Shown: positions 7,074 through 15,452 of the stretch, piece after piece
Layout: each line of letters begins with the position of its first letter
Position numbering within the stretch: position 1 is the stretch's first letter
NCBI GenBank assembly: GCA_016870215.1
Contig: VGCD01000013.1
Coordinates: forward strand, 1 to 54,125
Reading direction: 5' to 3'
Length of the DNA stretch: 54,125 bases
Origin: Actinomycetota bacterium
GTDB lineage: Bacteria > Actinomycetota > Acidimicrobiia > Acidimicrobiales > Ilumatobacteraceae
Made by a program: the position numbers and the translations under genes
The notes under the pieces: generated by a model
What the model saw: only the letters and a program-made list of their open reading frames with translations
The model's database searches: none
Told to the model about the DNA's origin: nothing

Positions 7074-8540
7074 TCAGTTCAGGCGACGGCGCGGAGTGCG
7101 GCGCAAGTCAGAGACGCGTTCTTTGTTCTCTGCCCACCATTTGTGCAATCGACGTCGAATTTCGGCATCACCGACAAGACCTTCTTCGAGGCGAATGTCC
7201 ATCAAGAACTCAAGTGCCGCACCAACAGCAGGGCCTGGGGTGAGCTCGAGAATCTCCATGACCGTCGCGCCATCCAATTCCGGACGCAATGATGCAAGTT
7301 CCTCGCGCTCGGCTAATTCGGCGATGCGTGTCTCCAACTCATCCATTCGGCGCGACAAAGCCACAGCCTTCTTTTCGTTACGCGTCGTGCAGTCGCAGCG
7401 AGTGAGCACGTTCAACTCAGACAACAACGGACCGGCATCGCGCACGTAACGTCGCACGGCGCTATCGGTCCAACCCATTTGATAGGTGTGAAAGCGCAAG
7501 TGCAACGCAACCAACTCGGTGATTGCTTCAACGTCTTCATTCGGATATTTCAGCGCTCGCAAACGGTCACGTGTCATGCGTGCACCAACTACTTCATGAT
7601 GATGAAACGTGACACCCTTGCCATCTTTAATGGACTTGGTGCGCGGCTTACCAATGTCATGGAACAGTGCCGCAAGTCGTGTTTGGCGAAAATCAAAATC
7701 GGGGGCTGCACCCCTGCGCACGTTCTCGATGACAGCAATGGTATGTGTGAGTACGTCCTTGTGACGGTGAATCGGATCTTGTTCCACGCGCATCAGGCGC
7801 AACTCTGGAAGGAACACGTCTGCAAGACCCGTGTCGACCAAAAACCACAAGCCAGCACTCGGGCTATCAGTGATCATCAATCGATCGAGCTCGTTGCGAA
7901 TTCGTTCCATTGACACAATCTCGAGGCGCTTGTGCATCGCGCGTACCGCTTTCACCAGCGCGTCGTCTGGTGTGACTTGCAGTTGTGAAATGAACCGAGC
8001 CGCTCGCATCATGCGCAGCGGATCATCATTGAAACTTTCTTCGGGCGACAGTGGCGTGCGCAACACGCGCGACACCAAATCGACCATGCCGCCAAACGGG
8101 TCAACTAGCTCTGGTTGATCGCTCGTGACTTCAAGCGCCATTGCATTGATGGTGAAGTCCCGACGCGACAAGTCAGTTTCTATGGCATCAGCAAAAGCCA
8201 CTTCGGGTTTCCGTGAGTCGGGGGAATAGGCCTCAGCGCGATGTGTCGTGATTTCGTAGTTGCGACCACGCACATCGAGACCAATGGTGCCGAAGCGCTC
8301 GCCTTGGGTCCACAGTGCATCTGCGATATCGCCAACAATGCGCTTGATCTCATCTGGCCGAGCGGTGGTAGTGGCGTCGAAGTCGATGTTGGCCGGGTCC
8401 ACTGCGTCGGTTGAGTCACCTGACATGAGCAGATCTCGCACCGTTCCGCCCACGAGAAACAGGCGATGACCCGCGTCGCGGAAACGACGAGCCAATGGTT
8501 CCATCTCATCGAGGATTGGTGTGAAGCGGGCGGGAATCAT
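7074..8540 (-). CDS. cca: CCA tRNA nucleotidyltransferase with HD domain
   Basis: The 488-residue protein has the class II nucleotidyltransferase head (LFLVGGTVRDLL, 28-38; metal-binding DFD at 53-55; RRDFTINAMA, 126-135). A neck and body with ERIRNELDRL follow, then an HD phosphohydrolase domain (ALFHDIGKPRTKS, His-Asp at 294-295). It adds or repairs the CCA end of tRNAs. This matters here because the tRNA-Ile at 32735 does not encode CCA, while the tRNA-Ala at 40475 does. Its start ATG overlaps the start ATG of the divergent acetyltransferase in a shared CATG. In mycobacteria the equivalent pcnA gene is likewise next to the Rv3909-MviN region. Confidence 0.93.
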   Translation of the reverse strand: MIPARFTPILDEMEPLARRFRDAGHRLFLVGGTVRDLLMSGDSTDAVDPANIDFDATTTARPDEIKRIVGDIADALWTQGERFGTIGLDVRGRNYEITTHRAEAYSPDSRKPEVAFADAIETDLSRRDFTINAMALEVTSDQPELVDPFGGMVDLVSRVLRTPLSPEESFNDDPLRMMRAARFISQLQVTPDDALVKAVRAMHKRLEIVSMERIRNELDRLMITDSPSAGLWFLVDTGLADVFLPELRLMRVEQDPIHRHKDVLTHTIAVIENVRRGAAPDFDFRQTRLAALFHDIGKPRTKSIKDGKGVTFHHHEVVGARMTRDRLRALKYPNEDVEAITELVALHLRFHTYQMGWTDSAVRRYVRDAGPLLSELNVLTRCDCTTRNEKKAVALSRRMDELETRIAELAEREELASLRPELDGATVMEILELTPGPAVGAALEFLMDIRLEEGLVGDAEIRRRLHKWWAENKERVSDLRRTPRRRLN

Positions 8541-9375
8541 GCGAAAAATAGATCGGGACGAGACTTCAATCGTGGTGGACCATCAACGACGCTACCGTTC
8601 GCCCGTGGCTTCGACCGTTCTTTTGCGTCGCTCAGGAGTGCTGTGGACCGGACCCGTGACGGTGCGCGTGCGACCGTGGCCGCATCGAAACGACATGGCA
8701 TACCTTATTCTCTCTGGCGCACACGACGAGGGCTCTGCACTTCCGCACCCTGATGTCATCGCAGACTGGATGCGCGAACTTGCAACTGTCGGTTACCAGT
8801 CAGTTCGCACCACCGCAGTCGCACCAGCCAACGCGGCGCGCTTGGCACAGGCAGGGTTTGCTGCCTGCCAAGAACTCGACTTGCTGAGCGTGGTCATCGA
8901 TGACGCAGTTGTCGAACAGCCGCCGAATGACCTTGGCATTCGCTCCGCAATCACAATCGGGCGACGACTCTTCCCGAGCACTGCAAAACGACTGGAGGAC
9001 ATCGACCGGCGTTCATTCGGTGATGAGTGGTCACTTGATGCAGTGTCTCTTCGTGAAGCGTTACGTGCCACGCATGTGTCTGCTGTGTTCACGGTTGGGA
9101 ACAGCCGACCGCATGGGTTCGTGATTGTCGGCCACACTCGTGGCATCGGATATGTACAACGGCTTGCCGTCGCACCAGATCATCAACGACGTGGAAGTGG
9201 AACCGCACTGATGGCGGTGGCGTACCGCTGGCTTCGTCGCCATCGATGCTCTCAGATAGTCGTGAACACCGAGACCGATAATCATGCAGCCCTTGGTCTG
9301 TATGCCAAATTTGGCTTTCGTCGTCTGCCAAACGGGTTGTCAGTGATGCAACGAGACGTACAGGCTGGGTACTGA
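8539..9375 (+). CDS. GNAT family N-acetyltransferase
   Basis: The C-terminal half is a GNAT domain. FVIVGHTRGIGYVQRLAVAP is the beta4-beta5 region, DHQRRGSGTALM is the acetyl-CoA pyrophosphate loop (R/QxxGxG), and NHAALGLYAKFGFRR is the final helix and strand. The first 120 or so residues are less conserved and may be a degenerate second GNAT lobe. The 8539 ATG gives 278 residues and overlaps the cca start codon; a GTG at 8575 is an alternative. Substrate is unknown. The stop overlaps the next start (TGATG), so the genes are coupled. Confidence 0.8.
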   Translation: MRKIDRDETSIVVDHQRRYRSPVASTVLLRRSGVLWTGPVTVRVRPWPHRNDMAYLILSGAHDEGSALPHPDVIADWMRELATVGYQSVRTTAVAPANAARLAQAGFAACQELDLLSVVIDDAVVEQPPNDLGIRSAITIGRRLFPSTAKRLEDIDRRSFGDEWSLDAVSLREALRATHVSAVFTVGNSRPHGFVIVGHTRGIGYVQRLAVAPDHQRRGSGTALMAVAYRWLRRHRCSQIVVNTETDNHAALGLYAKFGFRRLPNGLSVMQRDVQAGY

Positions 9376-11375
9376 TGTTGTCCATGCGAGGCCCTCGACT
9401 CACGCGAGCTCTGACATTGATGGCATGCGCGACTCTTGCCCTCATCACATCGCCGTTCACTGGCAGCACACGCGTGCACGCAAAAACCACTGGCACATTG
9501 CGCGTGGCGGAACAGCCATTCTCCATCACAACTGCGCGCGCCACATTCGTTTTTCAGACAAGTGCTCTTGCAAACATTCCCTTTGATGCACAATTGAAAG
9601 TTCAGTTGCACAACCCGGTTGCATCACGTGAGTCGTTGCAGTTGGTTGCCGATGAGAGCGTCGCCGTACGCATCACCGACGAAGTCACCTTCGACTACTT
9701 CTTGTTGCCACGTGATTCATTGAATCGACTTGTCGTTGTTGTGCCCATTCAAACCACGAAACCGGCGGCGAATGCGCTTGACCTCATCCAACCTGGGGTC
9801 TACCCCATCACCTTCACCATCGTGTCCGACGACCGTGACCTCGGCAGCACAATGACATTTGTTCATCGCCCGAACGCTGACGATGCGCTGAACAAAGTGA
9901 AGGCGTCATATCTCATCAACTATCTGCCAGATGCTGCCCACGGACCAGACGGCGCCCCCGTCATCACTGATGCGCAACGCACTGCCATGGAGCGTCTCAC
10001 CCAGATAGTGGTTCGAAACAAAGTGCCATTGTCACTCACACTTCCCGCCGAACTGATTGAAGGAATGGCTGAGTCGGCGAACGCGAGTGATTTATTGACT
10101 CTTAGCGACCTCAGCAGTGCTCTTGCCCAACGGTCGATTCTCTCAACAACATATATGCGGCTGTCGCCAAGCACAGCAGTCGTCGAAGGCTTGGACAGCG
10201 AGTTCACGAGACAGTGGCGACTTGCCGAAGACGTCATCGGCGCCAATATTCCAGCAGCGAAACTGCAGCGCTCTGTGTACCCCGAGGCCAACATTCTTGA
10301 TGATCGCGGGGCTGTGCTCCTGCCTGACCTTGGAGTGCGCAGTGTGTTGTTGTATCCCCAATTGTCGGCAGGGCTTGCGCGCACCACACCAAACGGCGTG
10401 ATTGCTCGCATTGCTTTGCCAAACGGGTCGAACCTTGGTGTGTACACCGCACTCGCCAAGGTCGAGGCGTTGTTCGATGACAATGTCTCCGACCCGACAC
10501 GAAGAGGTATTCGTCTGGCGGCCGAACTGGTGATGGAACGAGCTGACTTGTTGCGGGCTGGTTACTCACCGACCGACATTCATCTGGTCATTGCACCACC
10601 TACTGGTTTGGTGCCGCGACCACTCGTCACGTCCAGTTTCCTCGACGCCATTAAAGGAACGTCCGCACTTCAACTTGTCGACTTGTCGAATGTGCCGAGC
10701 GTTGATGCGAATGCGCCGACAATGTCACTTGCGCCGCGATCGGTGGTATCTGTCACCGGTATCGGTGCAGCCATCTATTCACTCAACGTTGAGCGCACCA
10801 CCGTTGGCTCAATGTTGCCAGTTAACGACGCGCGCCTGATCTCGTGGGATCGTCAGTTGGCGATTGTTGCCTCGCGCGGAGCATTGGCGCCGGGCGGTGC
10901 TGACGAGAACATCAACGGACTGAAGCAACAGTTCAACGCCATTCGCCAAGCAGTGTCACTGCCCGAACTCGACTCAGTCACACTCACCGATCGCCGCGGC
11001 ACCATTCGCATCATCTTGCGAAACTCGGCGGACGTGCCTCTGACCGTGCGGCTCACTGTTGCGAGTGCCAAGTTGATACTTCCGCAAGCGTCACAAATCG
11101 TCGAACTTCCGGCATCATCCAGCACCGACGTCACCATTCCGGTTGAAGCCCGATCAAGCGGCACATTCCCGGTCACCATTCGAGTCACCACCCCCACAGG
11201 TCGTGCGCGAGTCGTGTCACCGGTGACCATTACCGCAAACGTGAATGCCATCGCTGGTATCGGACAGTTGGTCGGCTTGTCCGCTTTATTGCTGGTGGGT
11301 GCGTGGTGGTTCGCCCATTGGCGCCGCCAACGACGCGAACAAGCAATTGAAGAGAGTACGGTTGGCGCACCATGA
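9375..11375 (+). CDS. secreted, membrane-anchored DUF6049-like protein
   Basis: The 666-residue protein has a Sec signal peptide (LTRALTLMACATLALITS, cleaved near VHA-KTT) and a long beta-rich exoplasmic region. It ends with one transmembrane helix (IGQLVGLSALLLVGAWWFAHW) and a short basic cytoplasmic tail. By size, topology and place between cca and the MviN/sigma locus it corresponds to M. tuberculosis Rv3909 (DUF6049). I assign the family from this pattern, not a verified alignment. The context suggests a role in envelope biogenesis. It overlaps its neighbours on both sides by one to four bases, which indicates strict cotranslation. Confidence 0.65.
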   Translation: MLSMRGPRLTRALTLMACATLALITSPFTGSTRVHAKTTGTLRVAEQPFSITTARATFVFQTSALANIPFDAQLKVQLHNPVASRESLQLVADESVAVRITDEVTFDYFLLPRDSLNRLVVVVPIQTTKPAANALDLIQPGVYPITFTIVSDDRDLGSTMTFVHRPNADDALNKVKASYLINYLPDAAHGPDGAPVITDAQRTAMERLTQIVVRNKVPLSLTLPAELIEGMAESANASDLLTLSDLSSALAQRSILSTTYMRLSPSTAVVEGLDSEFTRQWRLAEDVIGANIPAAKLQRSVYPEANILDDRGAVLLPDLGVRSVLLYPQLSAGLARTTPNGVIARIALPNGSNLGVYTALAKVEALFDDNVSDPTRRGIRLAAELVMERADLLRAGYSPTDIHLVIAPPTGLVPRPLVTSSFLDAIKGTSALQLVDLSNVPSVDANAPTMSLAPRSVVSVTGIGAAIYSLNVERTTVGSMLPVNDARLISWDRQLAIVASRGALAPGGADENINGLKQQFNAIRQAVSLPELDSVTLTDRRGTIRIILRNSADVPLTVRLTVASAKLILPQASQIVELPASSSTDVTIPVEARSSGTFPVTIRVTTPTGRARVVSPVTITANVNAIAGIGQLVGLSALLLVGAWWFAHWRRQRREQAIEESTVGAP

Positions 11376-12208
11376 CAATTCGAATAGTTACCGACAGCGC
11401 CTGCGACCTTCCCCAAGACGTATGCGACCGCCTGGGCATCGTTGTGGTGCCCCTCTCCATTCGTTTCGGCAACGAAGAATTCACCGACCGAACCGGCATC
11501 ACTGTCGACGAGTTCTGGTCGCGCTGCCATTCGTCGAGCGTGCTTCCCGAAACAGCAGCTCCGGCACCTGGTCAGTTCGAGGCTGCCTATCGCCAGCTGA
11601 AGGCCGACGGAGCAGGCGGCATCTGTGTCATCAACTTGTCTGGTGACCTCTCGGCCACCATGCAAAGTGCCGAATTGGCCGCTAAGTCCGTGGCCGCAGA
11701 CATTCCGATCACGGTGGTTGATAGCCGCACCGTCAGTATGGGTCAGGGTCTCGTGGTGCTCGACTGCGCCGAACGGGCCAAAGCAGGCGCTTCCCTCGAC
11801 GAGGTCGCATCACTTGCTCGCGGTTACGCAGACAAAGTGCACGTGTGGGGTGCTCTCGACACCCTCGAGAACCTGAAGAAGGGTGGCCGTATCGGTGGTG
11901 CCAAAGCCCTGATGGCCACTGCACTTGCCATCAAGCCCATCATCGAAATCCGCAACGGCAAAGTGGAAGAAGGTGGACGTCAGCGCACACGAAGCAAGGC
12001 GCTTGCCTTTCTCATCGACCAAGTTCGCTCCACTCCGAACATCGTGCAGTTGGGTGTCCTTCACGCCAAGTGCCCAGACATCGATCAATTCGTGTCGATG
12101 TTGAAAGAGGTGTATTCCGGTGACATCGTCGTCGGAGACATCGGTGCTGTGGTCGGATCACACGCTGGTGTCGGCACCATCGGAGTTGCATTCCGCGTCG
12201 CGAACTGA
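11372..12208 (+). CDS. DegV family fatty-acid-binding protein
   Basis: This 278-residue protein starts TIRIVTDSACDLPQD, the DegV signature. It has VVPLSIRFGNEEF, the lid segment TAAPAPGQFEAAY, and the second-domain features GLVVLDCAERA and LENLKKGGRIGGAKALM. DegV proteins bind long-chain fatty acids and act with fatty acid kinase (FakB-type) in other bacteria. No kinase partner is in this window. The ATGA overlap with the upstream exoprotein gene suggests coupling. Mycobacteria have no DegV at this position, so it is an insertion relative to that order. Confidence 0.9.
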   Translation: MTIRIVTDSACDLPQDVCDRLGIVVVPLSIRFGNEEFTDRTGITVDEFWSRCHSSSVLPETAAPAPGQFEAAYRQLKADGAGGICVINLSGDLSATMQSAELAAKSVAADIPITVVDSRTVSMGQGLVVLDCAERAKAGASLDEVASLARGYADKVHVWGALDTLENLKKGGRIGGAKALMATALAIKPIIEIRNGKVEEGGRQRTRSKALAFLIDQVRSTPNIVQLGVLHAKCPDIDQFVSMLKEVYSGDIVVGDIGAVVGSHAGVGTIGVAFRVAN

Positions 12209-12225
12209 CCGTACAACTAGCGTTA

Positions 12226-12243
12226 TGCGACGAAATGGTCGCA
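12226..12243. promoter_or_regulatory. small inverted repeat across the kinase start codon
   Basis: TGCGAC at 12226-12231 and GTCGCA at 12238-12243 flank the ATG at 12235. The hairpin could lower translation of the kinase or mark a protein-binding site. It is short and may be chance. Confidence 0.3.
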
Positions 12244-13941
12244 TCGCTGAAGCCCGAAGCATTGATAGGTGGGCGCTATCGCCTCGACCGTTCAATTGCT
12301 GCCGGCGGCATGGCCGAAGTGTGGCTTGCAACCGACATTCAACTCGGTCGTCAAGTGGCAGTGAAGTACTTAAAGGACCACATTGCTGACGACGAAACAG
12401 TTGTCGAGCGATTCCGTCGTGAAGCACAAGCACTTGCGAAGTTGCATCACGAAAACATCGTTCCGATCTATGACATCGTCGAAGAAGGTGCCCGAACATT
12501 TGTCGTCATGAAGTTCGTGGATGGCAAGAGTCTGCGCGAAGTACTCGATGAAGCGCGACGCAAAGACCCTGAACGCAGACCTGCCCGACTTGGTTCATCA
12601 CTCACCGTGCACATCGGTCGCTCCATTGCACTTGCGCTGCAACACGCCCATGACCAAGGAATCGTGCATCGCGACATCAAGCCCGGAAACATTCTTATTT
12701 CCAGTAATGGAAAAGTTCTTCTCTCCGACTTCGGTATCGCAAAAGCAATGCACGGCGGCGAGACCGAGACCGACCTCACCAACCAGAACATCATGATGGG
12801 TACGGCCAAGTACTTGTCGCCTGAGCAAGTGAAAGGTCGACCCCTTGATGGTCGCGCTGATATTTATTCACTTGGGCTTGTGCTGTACGAGTGTCTCGCA
12901 GGAAATGTGCCATTCAAGGGCCAGAACGACCAGGCCATCGCAATTCAACGTTTGCAACGTGACCCCACACCACTTGCACCGCTGTGCCCTGGTGTACCAA
13001 TCAACTTGACCGACGTTGTACACAAGATGTTGCGACGAAAGCCCGAGAGTCGTTACTCAAATGGTCGTGAAGTGTCGACAGCACTTCAGGCTGCACTTGC
13101 AGGCGATCCCAATGCACCAACTCCCGACATGGGTGGCAGTGATCGCAACGCTGTCACGCTTGGTCAAGATCCGCTTATCACGCGCGAACATCCACTGCCG
13201 CCGCAGCGTGACCTCACGCCCGCACCGCCGACAATCGCAACTCAGCCGCGCACGCAGCATGACGATTCGTCTGACATTGAGCGCAGTTCGACCCCGCGCA
13301 CAAATCGTCGACCCGAACGTGCGCTTCCTCGTTCACAACAAACCAATCGGTCCCGTGGCATGTTGGCAGTCGGTGCACTTCTTGTTGCCGTTCTCGTCAC
13401 TAGTTGGCTGTTATGGACCGGCCTGCGTTCTTCACCGTCGACTGCTCCTGCACCAACTGACCCAGCAGCTGCGGCCCCGGTGGACAATTCGCCAGTCACA
13501 GTGGTGGGTTTGAGGAGCTACGACCCCAATGGTGACGATTCAACAGAGAACGAAGCAATGGTGACCGCGTTGTCTGATGGCAACCCAGCTACGTCGTGGG
13601 CGACGTTGTGTTATCAGAACGAATTCTTCGGCAGCAAGCGTGGTGTGGGAATTGTGATGCAGTTGTCACGACCCGCAACCGGACAAGTCAAAGCTGAAGT
13701 GCGCACCTCACCGTGGCGCATCGAAGTATTCGGTGCGCCAACTCTTCCCGACACGCTCGAAGGTTGGGGTGAACCAATGAAGGTGAATAACGGCACCAAC
13801 AGCGGACCTGCCAGCTTCGATGTCACCACTCCTTCATCACACGTGCTCGTGCTCTTCACTCAAATCGGACCTAGCAGCCAATGCAGTAGTGCGAATCCGT
13901 TCAAGGGAGTGTTGAGCGAACTCTCCTTCACGGCCGGGTGA
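12235..13941 (+). CDS. transmembrane Ser/Thr protein kinase with an MviN-type extracellular domain
   Basis: The 568 residues form an N-terminal PknB-like kinase (about 13-290), a Pro/Arg-rich juxtamembrane linker (290-375), one helix (376-396), and an exoplasmic domain (about 420-568). The catalytic set is complete: glycine loop AAGGMAEVW, Lys44 in VAVKYLK, Glu63, HRDIKPGN with Asp147, DFG at 165-167, and GTAKYLSPEQ. The ectodomain starts VTVVGLRSYDP and has ALSDGNPATSWAT and GVGIVMQLSRPA. It resembles the C-terminal extracellular domain of mycobacterial MviN, where it follows a degenerate kinase. Here the kinase looks active and no flippase is attached. Position next to the sigma factor matches mviN-sigM synteny. 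A role in controlling lipid II export or synthesis is inferred. Confidence 0.85.
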   Translation: MVASLKPEALIGGRYRLDRSIAAGGMAEVWLATDIQLGRQVAVKYLKDHIADDETVVERFRREAQALAKLHHENIVPIYDIVEEGARTFVVMKFVDGKSLREVLDEARRKDPERRPARLGSSLTVHIGRSIALALQHAHDQGIVHRDIKPGNILISSNGKVLLSDFGIAKAMHGGETETDLTNQNIMMGTAKYLSPEQVKGRPLDGRADIYSLGLVLYECLAGNVPFKGQNDQAIAIQRLQRDPTPLAPLCPGVPINLTDVVHKMLRRKPESRYSNGREVSTALQAALAGDPNAPTPDMGGSDRNAVTLGQDPLITREHPLPPQRDLTPAPPTIATQPRTQHDDSSDIERSSTPRTNRRPERALPRSQQTNRSRGMLAVGALLVAVLVTSWLLWTGLRSSPSTAPAPTDPAAAAPVDNSPVTVVGLRSYDPNGDDSTENEAMVTALSDGNPATSWATLCYQNEFFGSKRGVGIVMQLSRPATGQVKAEVRTSPWRIEVFGAPTLPDTLEGWGEPMKVNNGTNSGPASFDVTTPSSHVLVLFTQIGPSSQCSSANPFKGVLSELSFTAG

Positions 13942-14546
13942 CGCACATGCATGCGCGCGACGAAGAACTTGTGCGTCGCGCACAAGGCGGAGACCGCAAT
14001 GCCGTCGACTCATTGCTTCGTCGCCACTACGACAAGATTCGTGCTGTCGTGCACCGCATCGTCATTAACACTCACGATGCAGAAGATGCAACGCAGACGG
14101 CGCTCATTGCGATTGCACGAGGTATTGCATCGTTCGATGGGCGATCATCGTTGTCGACGTGGATGTATCGCATTGCGACGAATGCGGCAATTGACGAAGT
14201 GCGTCGCATACGCCGCCGACCACTTCCAACTGATGATGATGTGCAACTCAATCAAATGACTACTGACTCGAATGAAGCAACCGTCACGCAGATGACCGTG
14301 GTACAGGCATTACGCGAGTTGCCCGAGGAGTTTCGCACAGCACTCGTGCTGCGTCATGTCGCCGACCTTGAATATGAAGACATCGCAGCCATCCAGAATG
14401 TGCCAGTCGGCACCGTGCGCTCACGTTTGTCCCGCGCACGCGAACAAATGGCCCGATTGATAGCCGATTCCGAAGGTTTGGGACAGAACGGGAACGAATC
14501 ACACCGCGGACATCGTCAGACTGAAGACCCAGAGGATTCACAGTGA
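13938..14546 (+). CDS. sigM: ECF RNA polymerase sigma factor, SigM-like
   Basis: The 202 residues include sigma region 2 (LLRRHYDKIRAVVHRIV, DAEDATQTALIAIARGI, SLSTWMYRIATNAAIDEVRR) and region 4 (LRELPEEFRTALVLRHVADL, YEDIAAIQNVPVGTVRSRLS). A GTG at 13938 overlaps the kinase stop; an ATG at 13947 is the alternative. The symbol rests on position: in mycobacteria sigM lies between mviN and trxB2 with its anti-sigma gene next. The last 25 residues are a polar tail. Coupling to the kinase upstream and the membrane protein downstream suggests an envelope-signal module. Confidence 0.88.
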   Translation: MTHMHARDEELVRRAQGGDRNAVDSLLRRHYDKIRAVVHRIVINTHDAEDATQTALIAIARGIASFDGRSSLSTWMYRIATNAAIDEVRRIRRRPLPTDDDVQLNQMTTDSNEATVTQMTVVQALRELPEEFRTALVLRHVADLEYEDIAAIQNVPVGTVRSRLSRAREQMARLIADSEGLGQNGNESHRGHRQTEDPEDSQ

Positions 14547-15064
14547 ATACGACACCTCCACCTCCCCAGCCGCCGACATCAGACGGACCGACCGACCTCG
14601 CAATACAGCGAGCGATAAGTGCTGCGCTTGGAAATATGATTGCGGCTGACGACACCACCAAAAATGCTCATATTGCAGCTGCTTTGCAAGCTTTTGATGA
14701 CATGCCAGTCGTCGATCGTGTGGCTGTCGGGTCGGGTCGAAACAGTCGGAACTGGCTCGCCTCTGCTGCAGCTGCTGTAGTTCTTGCCGCCACTGCAGGC
14801 ATTGCTGGGTACCTCGTCAATGGAAGCGGAAAGAGCGACACCACCGTTGCCGCCGAGAAAGATGAAGTGACAACTCGAAACACTGCGACCAATCCCTGTG
14901 GTCAAGCGGTATCAGGTGCTCAGTTTCTGAACACCACAACTGTGGACGGCAAACAAGTGCATCTCTACCTACGAACAGATGCAGGCAAAGTTGAAGTGGT
15001 GCTGCTGAACGCTGAGACATGTGCGCAAGAAAACGCGTATGTTCTCGCCCTCTCGGGTGGATGA
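14543..15064 (+). CDS. putative membrane anti-sigma factor (RsmA-like position)
   Basis: The 173-residue protein starts at a GTG that overlaps the sigma stop (GTGA). It has a Pro-rich N-terminus, a cytoplasmic segment of about 70 residues (LAIQRAISAALGNMI onward), one helix near 74-93 (LASAAAAVVLAATAGIAGYL), and an exoplasmic part with two cysteines (NPCGQAVSG and ETCAQEN) that could form a disulfide. No zinc-type HxxxCxxC anti-sigma motif is visible. The anti-sigma call rests on topology, coupling to the sigma gene, and the equivalent location of Rv3912 next to sigM. Confidence 0.65.
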   Translation: MNTTPPPPQPPTSDGPTDLAIQRAISAALGNMIAADDTTKNAHIAAALQAFDDMPVVDRVAVGSGRNSRNWLASAAAAVVLAATAGIAGYLVNGSGKSDTTVAAEKDEVTTRNTATNPCGQAVSGAQFLNTTTVDGKQVHLYLRTDAGKVEVVLLNAETCAQENAYVLALSGG

Positions 15065-15116
15065 TTCCGCTTCGTCGCAATCCGAACACACTTCAAAGTG
15101 CAGGCCAAGTCGCCGT

Positions 15117-15128
15117 TAGGCTGACACG
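15117..15128 (+). promoter_or_regulatory. leaderless-type -10 element (TAGGCT, 6 bases, GTG)
   Basis: TAGGCT at 15117-15122 plus GACACG leads directly to GTG at 15129. It suggests that transcription of the 15129-trxB-trxA-cwlM group can start here, independent of the sigma operon. Confidence 0.5.
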
Positions 15129-15449
15129 GTGGCCGGTAATCCGCTGAATGATCCTGACTTGGCGACAAAAGTCGTCAACGTGATTGACGGAGTTGTCTCG
15201 TACATCCGCGATCACACCACTCGCCCACTGGTGAAGTCGGCACGTGGTTTGGTGTTTGGTCTTCTTGCAACATTCGGTGTATTCGCCATCATCATTCTGT
15301 TCGCCATCGTCGTGTCGCGCGCATTGCAGTCGTTGCTCAATGTGTTTATGTCGCGTGACGCCGCAGTATGGCTGTCATATTTCATCGCAAGTGCCGTGTT
15401 CTTGCTCGTGGGAACCATCCTCATGCGCCGCCGTCACGTCAAGGAGTGA
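15129..15449 (+). CDS. small membrane protein with two helices
   Basis: The 106-residue protein starts at GTG (VAGNPLNDPDLATKVVNVI). It has an amphipathic N-terminal region of 35-40 residues, then two transmembrane segments (LVFGLLATFGVFAIIILFAI and LSYFIASAVFLLVGTIL), and ends in a basic cluster RRRHVKE. The layout recalls putative actinobacterial holin-superfamily/phage-holin-like membrane proteins, but I do not assign it. It lies three bases before trxB and shares its transcription. Confidence 0.7.
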   Translation: MAGNPLNDPDLATKVVNVIDGVVSYIRDHTTRPLVKSARGLVFGLLATFGVFAIIILFAIVVSRALQSLLNVFMSRDAAVWLSYFIASAVFLLVGTILMRRRHVKE

Positions 15450-15452
15450 TCA

